Positions 17,724 to 24,751 of a stretch of 64,000 nucleotides of DNA are shown here, in pieces; position 1 is the first letter of the stretch; each line of letters starts with the position of its first letter. Source of the stretch: Phycisphaerae bacterium. Lineage in GTDB: Bacteria; Planctomycetota; Phycisphaerae; UBA1845; PWPN01. The notes beneath the pieces are model-generated. The model made no database searches. It had not been told where the DNA came from and was given only the letters and a program-made list of their open reading frames with translations. The DNA lies in NCBI GenBank assembly GCA_018003015.1, contig JAGNEZ010000015.1:49449-113448 (forward strand), given 5' to 3'. A program made the translations under genes and the position numbers.

Positions 17724-17743
17724 CCGTGCCTCACTCGAAACCA

Positions 17744-18739
17744 ATGTCGCGTGTCGCTCCACCCGTCGCCCTGATCGCCGTGCTGGTCGTCGTCGCGGGT
17801 TGTGGGCCCATGGCCTACAAGATCACCCCAGTCCCGGCCGATCAGGCACTCGAGGAATCGGTCGTTCTCAAGGACAAGGGCCTGGCCCTGTCCAAGATCG
17901 CCCTGATCGACGTCGAGGGCATCATCATGGACGCCCGCAAGCCACACCTGTTCGGCGAGGGTGAGCATCCCGTGTCGCTGCTGACCGAGAAACTGGACAA
18001 GGCGGCGAGTGATTCCATGGTCAAGGCCGTCATTCTGCGCATCAATTCGCCGGGCGGCACCGTAACCGCCAGCGACCTGATGTACAACGAGGTCAGACAC
18101 TTCAAGCAGGCTACCAACGGCACGCGGCCAGTTGTAGCCGTGCTCATGGACGTGGCTGCCAGCGGAGGTTACTACATCGCCTGCTCGGCCGACGAGATCG
18201 TTGCTCACCCGACCACCGTCACCGGCAGCATCGGCGTGATCATGCAGATGGTCAATTTCAGCGACACAATGAACAAGATCGGGGTCAGCGCCGACGCCAT
18301 CACTTCCGGAAAGATGAAGGACGCCGGCTCGCCGTTGCGGAAGATGAAAGCCGAGGAGCGCGAAGTATTCAAGAAGATGGTCGACCAGTTCTACGATCGG
18401 TTCGTGGACGTCGTCGCCACCGGCCGGCCCAAACTGACCAAGGCCAGGATTCGGGAAGTGGCCGACGGCCGGGTTTACTCGGCGGGGCAGGCTCTGGACC
18501 TCGGCTTCGTCGACCGGATCGACGATCTGCGCGGCACGGTCGGAGTCCTCAAGAAGCAGCTCGGGCTCAGCCGCGTCCAGGTCGTAACCTACGACCGGCC
18601 CCTGGGCTGGAAACCGAATCTCTACGCGGCTGAACCCGGAAGTGGCCCGCAGGTGAACCTGATCAACGTGGACTTGCCCGAGACCTGGCCGCGCACCACT
18701 CCGCAGTTCCTGTACCTCTGGGTGCCCGGGCTGCTATAG
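17744..18739 (+). CDS. sppA: SppA-type signal peptide peptidase (S49), lipoprotein
   Basis: 331 codons from ATG 17744; a GTG at 17726 would add six residues. The N-terminus is a lipoprotein signal (LIAVLVVVAGC). Then comes one S49 protease domain: GIIMDARKP, VILRINSPGGTVTASDL, DVAASGGYYIACSADEIVA with nucleophile Ser140, TGSIGVIMQ, and SGKMKDAGSPLR with general-base Lys192. The Ser-Lys spacing of 52 equals that of the Bacillus enzyme. SppA digests leftover signal peptides in the membrane. This is the short, single-domain form, which works as an oligomer in other bacteria. Lipid anchoring in place of a membrane helix is a variation worth noting. Confidence 0.92.
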   Translation: MSRVAPPVALIAVLVVVAGCGPMAYKITPVPADQALEESVVLKDKGLALSKIALIDVEGIIMDARKPHLFGEGEHPVSLLTEKLDKAASDSMVKAVILRINSPGGTVTASDLMYNEVRHFKQATNGTRPVVAVLMDVAASGGYYIACSADEIVAHPTTVTGSIGVIMQMVNFSDTMNKIGVSADAITSGKMKDAGSPLRKMKAEEREVFKKMVDQFYDRFVDVVATGRPKLTKARIREVADGRVYSAGQALDLGFVDRIDDLRGTVGVLKKQLGLSRVQVVTYDRPLGWKPNLYAAEPGSGPQVNLINVDLPETWPRTTPQFLYLWVPGLL

Positions 18740-19004
18740 AAGTATAAAGTTCTCTCAACGGCCGCGGTCCACCTGGCGACGATTCATCGCTACGGCGATG
18801 CGCATGCATCGTCTGCCGGGCGACCAGATCCGCGCTCACACGGGCCGCGAGCATCCCGCGGTCCTCCCCGGCAGCAGCGGCCTCGGCCGATAGACTATCA
18901 CGAGAGCTTGTCGCTTCTTTGCTGTGGGCCTGCCGGACCTGACCAACGCACCAGACGCAGCCACCGACCAGGACGATGGAAAGCAGCAGACGATGCCAGT
19001 TCAC
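18663..19004 (-). CDS. Possible small single-span membrane protein
   Basis: 113 codons from a GTG at 19004 that has AAGGGG about 8 bases upstream. The predicted protein starts NWHRLLLSIVLVGGCVWCVGQV, a plausible membrane anchor, followed by a hydrophilic tail. The first 60 codons use G or C at most third positions, like neighbouring genes. The last 25 codons overlap the 3' end of sppA on the opposite strand and look unlike protein. No family recognised. It may be a real short gene or a chance frame. Confidence 0.35.
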   Translation of the reverse strand: MNWHRLLLSIVLVGGCVWCVGQVRQAHSKEATSSRDSLSAEAAAAGEDRGMLAARVSADLVARQTMHAHRRSDESSPGGPRPLRELYTSIAARAPRGTGTAEWCAARSRASPR

Positions 19005-19290
19005 GGGACACCCCTTTCGTGGTTTGAGGGCCTCCATTGCCCCACACCCACGGCCACAAGGACCGCCCGAATCCGTCCACGCCGGCGAGCACAACCCAGG
19101 GGTGATCTCGCCGGAAACGGGGTGATTACCCTAGAAGCCGCCGACTGTCAAGCGACGCCGACAGGCTCTACCCACCTTGGCCCCACCCGACCTTCCCTGT
19201 CACCGCTCCAGCCGCTACCATGGTCATTCTTGCGGGCCCAGTCCGCCCGCATCGTTTCGGCTTGGCCCCATTCACGAGAAAGGAGCTCTC
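18740..19290. other. Intergenic region between sppA and the GH172-type gene
   Basis: 551 bases with no plus-strand gene. Its only candidate is the minus-strand small membrane ORF described at 18663-19004. Bases 19005-19290 must contain the promoter of the GH172-type gene; no clear -35/-10 pair was found. Confidence 0.5.
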
Positions 19291-20457
19291 ATGAAGCTTG
19301 TGACCTGCACGGCAACGACGGCCTTGGTCATCGGCCTGCTCACGACCGCATTATTTGCCCAGAGTGCCGAATTCAATGGCCTCCACATGAATATGGGAAA
19401 TCTATCCAGATTGTCGAATGCCAAGACTCGGTCTATCTCCGCCGAGAACTTCAACGGCGAGAAGGGAAAAGGTGGAATGGCCACCGAGGGCACCGGCAAG
19501 AACGCGTCTCGCGACCTGGGACAGGGCTGGAAGGTGTCCCCATCCGTGGGCATCAAGGCCAAGAAGACCTTCACTTTGGCCGAGATCCAGGGTCCGGGTG
19601 CGATTCAGCAGATCTGGTTCACACCCACGGGCCACTGGCGCTACCTGATCCTGCGGATCTGGTGGGACGGCGAGGCGGAGCCCTCGGTCGAGGTGCCGAT
19701 CGGCGACTTCTTCGCCTGCGGGTGGAACGAGTATGCCCAGGTCACCTCGTTGCCGGTGTGCGTGAATCCGGGCAGTGCCTTCAACTGCTACTGGGTCATG
19801 CCCTTCCGCAAATCCTGCAAGATGACCGTCGAGAACATCGGCGAGAAGGATGAGACCCTCTACTACCAGATCAACTACACCCTGACCGATGTGCCGGCGG
19901 ACGAGGCTCAGTTCCACGCCCAGTTCCGCCGCGCCAATCCGCTGGCCTACAAGGATGTCTACTCCCTGGTGGACGGCATCAAGGGCAAGGGCCACTATGT
20001 CGGCACCTACATGGCCTGGCAGGCGAACAGCAACGGCTGGTGGGGCGAGGGCGAGATCAAGTTCTACCTGGACGGCGACAAGGAGTTTCCGACCATCTGC
20101 GGGACCGGCACTGAGGACTACTTCTGCGGCTCTTACTGCTTCCTGGTCAAGAACCCGATGACCGGCAAGGAGGAGTACCGCGAGTACACCACCCCCTTTG
20201 CGGGCATGCCCCAGGTCATCCGGCCGGATGGCGTCTACAAAGCCAACACCCGCTTCGGGCTATACCGCTGGCATATCATGGATCCGATCCGTTTCGAAAC
20301 CGACCTGAAGGTGACCATGCAGGCCCTGGGCTGGCGTTCGGCGGGGCGCTACCTGCCGCTGAAGGACGACATCGCGTCCGTGTCCTTCTGGTATCAGACC
20401 GAGCCGCACGCTCCATTCCCCAAGCTGCCGGGCAAGGACGATCTCGAGGTGAACTGA
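19291..20457 (+). CDS. Secreted DUF2961 / GH172-family protein
   Basis: 388 codons from an ATG with AAGGAG about 6 bases upstream. Signal peptide MKLVTCTATTALVIGLLTTALFAQS. The mature protein is a single DUF2961 domain: GPGAIQQIWFT near residue 100, HWRYLILRIWWDGE, SVEVPIGDFFACG, and ICGTGTEDYFCGSYCF near residue 270. DUF2961 proteins form glycoside hydrolase family 172, known for alpha-D-fructofuranosidase, arabinofuranosidase and difructose-dianhydride activities, usually as ring-shaped trimers or hexamers. I cannot tell the sugar from sequence. It is followed after 53 bases by an FG-GAP gene with its own ribosome binding site, probably one transcript. Confidence 0.9.
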   Translation: MKLVTCTATTALVIGLLTTALFAQSAEFNGLHMNMGNLSRLSNAKTRSISAENFNGEKGKGGMATEGTGKNASRDLGQGWKVSPSVGIKAKKTFTLAEIQGPGAIQQIWFTPTGHWRYLILRIWWDGEAEPSVEVPIGDFFACGWNEYAQVTSLPVCVNPGSAFNCYWVMPFRKSCKMTVENIGEKDETLYYQINYTLTDVPADEAQFHAQFRRANPLAYKDVYSLVDGIKGKGHYVGTYMAWQANSNGWWGEGEIKFYLDGDKEFPTICGTGTEDYFCGSYCFLVKNPMTGKEEYREYTTPFAGMPQVIRPDGVYKANTRFGLYRWHIMDPIRFETDLKVTMQALGWRSAGRYLPLKDDIASVSFWYQTEPHAPFPKLPGKDDLEVN

Positions 20458-20510
20458 ACGGCTGGGCAAGGCTGAATCACAGGGTATTCAACAGACAGGA
20501 GAAGCTGAAC

Positions 20511-21734
20511 ATGCCGAGCAACAGACCATGGTTGTGGGTGGTGGCCATTCCGGTCGCCTTTTGGATCGGATCGCTGGCCGCCCCGGCGGCAGATGCTCCC
20601 CGAGGCAAGGACATCCCCAAGCCGCCAAAGCTGAACTGGGAGAAGAAGCAGCTGAAGGACGACCTCAACGAGGGCATCGCCGTCGGTGACATCAACAACG
20701 ACGGCACGTTGGACATCAGTTCGGGCACCAGCTGGTACGAGGGCCCCAGCTTCAAGGCCCGTCCTCTGCGCGAGCTGCAAATCGACAACGAGGAATTCAT
20801 GACCAGCAACAGCGAGCACCTGTTCGACCTCAATGGCGACGGATTCCTCGATGTCATCTCCGGCTCATGGTTCTCGGACAAGCTCTTCTGGTACGAGAAC
20901 CCGGGCCCAAAGGGTTTCGACGCAGGCAAAGCGTGGGCCGAGCATCTGGTCGTTGACGGCCAGAACGCCTGCGAGGGCACGCTGCTTGTAGACCTCGACG
21001 GCGACAAGGCCCCCGAGATCGTGGTCAACAGCTGGGACGAGAACAAGCCGATGACCGTCGTTCGCATCACCCCGGGCAAAGGCGGGCAGATGCCCAGGTT
21101 CATGCGGATCGATGTCGGCGACAAGGGCCATGGGCACGGCATCGTGGTGGGCGACGTCAACGGCGACAGGCGGCCGGACATCGTCGTGCCCAAGGGTTGG
21201 TTCGAACAGCCGGCCGAGGGTCCCTGGACTACCAAGTGGAAGTTCCACCCTGGCCTGGAACTCACCCACACGTCGCTGCCAGGGCTGATCGTCGATGTGA
21301 ACAACGACGGCAAGAACGACATCGTCATCGGGCACGCCCACGACTACGGTCTGTTCTGGCTCGAGCAGGGACCGGCCAAGGACGGCGAGATCACCTGGAC
21401 CCGTCACGACATCGACCAGAGCATCTCCCAGTATCATTGCCTGATCTGGGCTGATCTGGACGGCGATGGCAGGAACGAGGTCGTCACCGGCAAACGCTGG
21501 CGCGGGCACAAGGGCGCCGATCCCGGCTCGGCCGACCCCATCTGCGTGGTACGCTACCTGTGGGACCCGGCCAAGAAGGCGTTTGAACGTGACGCTATCA
21601 CCTTCAACGACAAGGTTGGCACGGGCATGCAGATTCGAGCGGTCGATCTGAACCGAGACGGCAGACTCGATATCGCCGTGGCCGGCAAAACCGGAACGTA
21701 CGTCTTGTTCAACAAGGGACCAGCCAGAAAGTGA
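20511..21734 (+). CDS. Secreted FG-GAP/VCBS beta-propeller protein
   Basis: 407 codons, with AGGAG 8 bases before the ATG. Signal peptide WLWVVAIPVAFWIGSLAAPAADA. The protein is a repeat of calcium-binding blades: VGDINNDGTLDI, FDLNGDGFLDVISG, VDLDGDKAPEIVV, VGDVNGDRRPDIVV, VDVNNDGKNDIVIG, ADLDGDGRNEVVTG and VDLNRDGRLDIAV. The seven DxDxDG loops suit a seven-bladed propeller. Planctomycetes carry many such proteins; they are presumed to bind substrates or partners outside the cell. It sits just after the GH172-type gene and likely shares its transcript and terminator, so a joint role in glycan use is a reasonable guess. Confidence 0.88.
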   Translation: MPSNRPWLWVVAIPVAFWIGSLAAPAADAPRGKDIPKPPKLNWEKKQLKDDLNEGIAVGDINNDGTLDISSGTSWYEGPSFKARPLRELQIDNEEFMTSNSEHLFDLNGDGFLDVISGSWFSDKLFWYENPGPKGFDAGKAWAEHLVVDGQNACEGTLLVDLDGDKAPEIVVNSWDENKPMTVVRITPGKGGQMPRFMRIDVGDKGHGHGIVVGDVNGDRRPDIVVPKGWFEQPAEGPWTTKWKFHPGLELTHTSLPGLIVDVNNDGKNDIVIGHAHDYGLFWLEQGPAKDGEITWTRHDIDQSISQYHCLIWADLDGDGRNEVVTGKRWRGHKGADPGSADPICVVRYLWDPAKKAFERDAITFNDKVGTGMQIRAVDLNRDGRLDIAVAGKTGTYVLFNKGPARK

Positions 21735-21793
21735 TTCGAGTGTCCTTCGCCGTCTGCGTGTACAGCGAAGGAGTTGAACAACGATCCAACAAT

Positions 21794-21850
21794 AAGACGG
21801 AGAAAAGGACGCCCCTCCGGCCTTCTTCTCCCCGTCTTTGTTTGTCATTG
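21794..21850 (+). terminator. Imperfect hairpin terminator after the FG-GAP gene
   Basis: AAGACGG at 21794-21800 pairs with CCGTCTT at 21832-21838. Inside it the purine-rich arm GAGAAAAGG faces CCTTCTTCTC, with one or two bulges. A T-rich run (TTTGTTTGTC) follows at 21838-21847. Layout fits a rho-independent terminator 60 bases after the stop of the FG-GAP gene. Confidence 0.5.
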
Positions 21851-21955
21851 TCGGCGAACGGAAGGGGCGAGGACATGCAGGACCGCGGCGGCTGCCCGCC
21901 CATTCGGGCCGCCTCACTTCTCACCGCGCATTTCTCACTTCCGCAGCTCGGCGAC

Positions 21956-22702
21956 CTATCCGATGTACAGGCCCTCGATCCGAACCTGTACACCGTGCTT
22001 GCCCTTGCTGATGAAGTTGACCAATCCGCTGTGCCGCCACTGAAGCATACACCGCCGAGGCATGAACCAGTAGCGCATCCCGATCTTCAACTCCGCGCGG
22101 GTATCCTTGACCAGCCCTTCGTAGGCCTCGGCCGAGTAGTAGCCGATGTCCTTGTGAGCGCCGGCACGTGGGCTCAGCGGGCCGGTCACACACCAGACAA
22201 TCACGCCGGTCCGCGGCTCGACGTTCATGACCACGCCGCAGTGGGTGATCGGGCATCCGCAGGACATGCCCAGCGGCCGGCCGATGACGAGGTCCCCGCG
22301 GGTGATGTTCATCTCGCGGGTGATGAGGGGATTGTGCGGCAGCATGGTCTCGCGCGGGCCGGGCTCGTTCGGGAAGGTGTCGAGCACGAAATCGAAATCG
22401 CGGCCAAGCGAGTCCTTGTGGGCCACACCTTCGTGCGCGTCGCCCATTTCGTAGGCGGCGCAGCTTTCCGCGCACGCCGAGGCCTTGACGGCGGGCGCAG
22501 CGCAGGCAACGGGCGCGGCGAACTTGGCTGCCGGACGTGCGACGCAGCCCGCTCCATTCTTGTGGGCGCAGCGCTTGATCTCGCCGGGCCGCTCTAGCAC
22601 GGCCTTGGCGAACTCCGCACAGGACCGCCGGCCGCATAGCCCGCAATCCAAGCCAGGCAGATCGCTCAGGATGGACTGCAGTTCGGGCGTAACACTCGAC
22701 AT
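21956..22702 (-). CDS. Cysteine-rich 4Fe-4S-domain protein, unrecognised
   Basis: 248 codons. The N-terminus has the CxxCGxxxCxxF pattern of PF04060-type 4Fe-4S domains (as in CdhD/E and RnfB): LDCGLCGRRSCAEFAKAVL, with Cys20, 23, 28 and 45. More cysteines follow at 53, 67, 77 and 81. The C-terminal 165 residues form an unrecognised domain with GRPLGMSCGCPITHCGVV, a second possible metal site, and conserved-looking YYSAEAYEGLVK and MPRRCMLQWRHSGLVNFI. It is third in a minus-strand set after an ABC ATPase and a HypB/UreG-like GTPase, 58 bases downstream of the latter. The most cautious reading is an Fe-S carrier or electron donor in cofactor insertion or activation of a metalloenzyme. No target enzyme is nearby. 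Confidence 0.7.
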   Translation of the reverse strand: MSSVTPELQSILSDLPGLDCGLCGRRSCAEFAKAVLERPGEIKRCAHKNGAGCVARPAAKFAAPVACAAPAVKASACAESCAAYEMGDAHEGVAHKDSLGRDFDFVLDTFPNEPGPRETMLPHNPLITREMNITRGDLVIGRPLGMSCGCPITHCGVVMNVEPRTGVIVWCVTGPLSPRAGAHKDIGYYSAEAYEGLVKDTRAELKIGMRYWFMPRRCMLQWRHSGLVNFISKGKHGVQVRIEGLYIG

Positions 22703-22760
22703 GGCTCACCTCTTCCTTCTCACTTCTGACTTCCGAAATCGCCGACGGCGGCATCACCCT

Positions 22761-23462
22761 TCACTCGCCGCGGTAGAAGATATCCGTATTCAGCGGCCGA
22801 ACGACACCGAAATGCTGCTTCCAGCCGATCTCCTTCTTGCCGACGCAAATGGTGCAGGTGCCCACCGGCGGATTGCCGCGCAGGTAAAGCGGGTAGTTCA
22901 CCTCCGGGCTCTGTTCCAGTTGACGAACCAGCGGGTCCACACCAATGCCGTAGAGCGCGTCGGTCTCGATGATCCGCACGCCGGGCACCGCCTCGAGAAT
23001 GCGAGCCCGAAACACCTCGCGCTCAGCCTGCGAGATCAGGTCAATCTTGGTCACGATGGCCACATCCGCCAGCGACAGCATGGGACCGATCTTGCGCGGC
23101 AGATTCATGCCACTGGTCGCCTCCAGCACCACCAGACCCAGCGAGCCCTCAATGTACGGGGAGCATCGCAGGCACAACCCAGCCGTCTCGACAAGCAGGA
23201 AATCCGCCACCTCCTCCTCGGCCCATTCGATGGCCTCACCCAGAACCATGACGTTGCAGTGGTCCGGGCACAGCTCGCCCGAGTAGACTTTCTTAACCGG
23301 AATACCGAACTCCTCGCCGAACAGAGTGTCCTCGTCGGCGTATTGCACGTCGATCTTCAAGTAGGCCGGGCGCCGACCGTTCCCGATCAACCGGCGAACG
23401 ACTTGCTTGAGAATCGTAGTCTTGCCGCTCGTCGGTGGACCGGCGCAGATGACTGCTCTCAT
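22761..23462 (-). CDS. HypB/UreG/CobW-class GTPase
   Basis: 233 codons from the ATG at 23462, which has AAGGAG about 10 bases upstream; an ATG at 23495 overlaps the previous stop (ATGA) and is an alternative. It begins directly with the P-loop: AVICAGPPTSGKTTILKQVV. Other G-motifs are LLVETAGLCLRC (switch II type ETAG) and VTKIDL (base recognition). Cysteine pairs CPDHC, CLRC and CTIC could bind metal. This SIMIBI class includes HypB (Ni to hydrogenase), UreG (urease) and CobW metallochaperones. Here it stands between an ABC ATPase and a 4Fe-4S protein with no hyp or ure genes, so I cannot name its client. Metal or cofactor delivery is inferred. Confidence 0.8.
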   Translation of the reverse strand: MRAVICAGPPTSGKTTILKQVVRRLIGNGRRPAYLKIDVQYADEDTLFGEEFGIPVKKVYSGELCPDHCNVMVLGEAIEWAEEEVADFLLVETAGLCLRCSPYIEGSLGLVVLEATSGMNLPRKIGPMLSLADVAIVTKIDLISQAEREVFRARILEAVPGVRIIETDALYGIGVDPLVRQLEQSPEVNYPLYLRGNPPVGTCTICVGKKEIGWKQHFGVVRPLNTDIFYRGE

Positions 23463-23491
23463 GCTGGTTTGACTCCTTGTTGTAGCAGGAT

Positions 23492-24310
23492 TCATGCGGC
23501 TGGCCGGTAGCCCATGGCCTGCAGCCTCTCGCCGACAACGCTAGCGGTCAGTTGCTCGCCTTCGCGGATCTTGTGACGCAGGTAGAGGAGCAGATCGTCC
23601 AGGGTCTTGATTTCCTCAGCGACCAGACGCTCTTCTTCGGCGGTAAGGATGACCTTGCGCATGCCGCCCTGACGCATCACGATGCGGTAGTCGGAGAGCA
23701 AGGCGATCCGCGGGTCGTGGGTGACGAAGATGAAGACCTTGCGGTAGGCCCGCAGCAGCTCCAGGGCCTTGGTGCGGTGAATGCCGGCGTTCTCGATTTC
23801 GTCCAGCAGGATGATCGGAGCGTTGCCGATGATGACCGCGTCTGCGATCAGCAGGGCCCGGGTCTGGCCGCCGGACAGCTCGGTCATCGGGTTGCTGAGG
23901 ATCAACGGTTCCCCGGTGAGCTGGTTGGCGAAATCGACCGTCTCTTGTACCACGGCCTCCGGATGCTCCACACCCCGGATGGCGGCGTGGGTCCTGAGGA
24001 ACCTGTCGACCGGAAGGTCGGAGAGGAAGTTGGTGTGCTGGGAGATCAACGCGATCGGGTTCTTGGAGGGGTCCCAGGCGATCTCCTCCGGCGGCAGCGA
24101 TCCGTTGATCAGGACGCTTCGCCGGGACGGGGTGTTGCGGTTGGCGAACAGCTCAATATCGTTGATCAGCGTGGTCTTGCCGCATCCGGTCGGCCCGACG
24201 ATGCTCACCACGTCACCCATATTGAGGGTCACTCGTTCGACCGGCTCTTTCTCGCCGACCTTGGTGCACCCGCCCAGAATCGTGATGCTGTCGATTCGCA
24301 CGAGTCTCAT
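23492..24310 (-). CDS. Stand-alone ABC-type ATPase without permease
   Basis: 272 codons from ATG 24310 with AGGAG 5 bases upstream. All ABC motifs are present: Walker A GPTGCGKTT near residue 42, Q-loop ALISQHT, signature ELSGGQTRALLIAD, Walker B IILLDEIENAG, H-loop FVTHD. There is no membrane gene next to it, so a classical transporter is unlikely. After Walker B the sequence ENAGIHRTKALELLRAY differs from transport ATPases. The C-terminal 50 residues are helical and charged (LTAEEERLVAEEIKTLDDLLLYL). It leads an operon with the HypB-like GTPase and the Fe-S protein. By analogy with ATPases that open or activate metalloenzymes (for example component A2 of methyl-CoM reductase activation) an activase role is possible, but this is inference. 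Confidence 0.8.
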   Translation of the reverse strand: MRLVRIDSITILGGCTKVGEKEPVERVTLNMGDVVSIVGPTGCGKTTLINDIELFANRNTPSRRSVLINGSLPPEEIAWDPSKNPIALISQHTNFLSDLPVDRFLRTHAAIRGVEHPEAVVQETVDFANQLTGEPLILSNPMTELSGGQTRALLIADAVIIGNAPIILLDEIENAGIHRTKALELLRAYRKVFIFVTHDPRIALLSDYRIVMRQGGMRKVILTAEEERLVAEEIKTLDDLLLYLRHKIREGEQLTASVVGERLQAMGYRPAA

Positions 24311-24751
24311 CTCTCCTGAGTGCGTTTCTGTTGCCGTGTGGCACCGGCGTCTCACCGATGGACCCTCAGGCTCATGGCGTACGTTCCGCCTGGGCCCACA
24401 ATCGGAGCGTTCGGCAACGCGCAAGCACATTCCTACTCGTCAGAACCTCATCACCGGGCAGGCCCCTCCAGCCTGCCGAGTGCTGGAGAATCCCTCCTGC
24501 ATTCGCCATGCCAGCCAGAAATAGTCGCAAACACTGCCTGCCAGTCGTGATTCGCACGCTCCCGGAGAATCACATACGCCTGTTCCGTGACATGTCACCG
24601 CCGCCCTGTGGCATCGTCTCAGCATCCCATGAGATGTGACGGGGCTATGCCGGAGTCCCGTGCCTGAGGGGCGAGCATCAAGGAGCACCGGGGACCATCA
24701 GAGAACTGTTGGAGGCGGCCCTGGTAACCTCTCGGATCCACACAACTCCAC
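24311..24751. other. Intergenic region upstream of the ABC/GTPase/Fe-S operon
   Basis: 441 bases between two minus-strand genes with no supported ORF. It must carry the promoter of the ABC ATPase operon and the end of the upstream kinase transcript. I looked for cobalamin-type and other metal riboswitch cores and found none that held up. Confidence 0.5.

Noticed and set aside
24380..24560. Possible hammerhead or metal riboswitch upstream of the ABC operon
   Set aside because: The minus strand contains CTGACGAG, but the GAAA and flanking stems needed for a hammerhead are absent, and the cobalamin box and GCCACTG core are not found.
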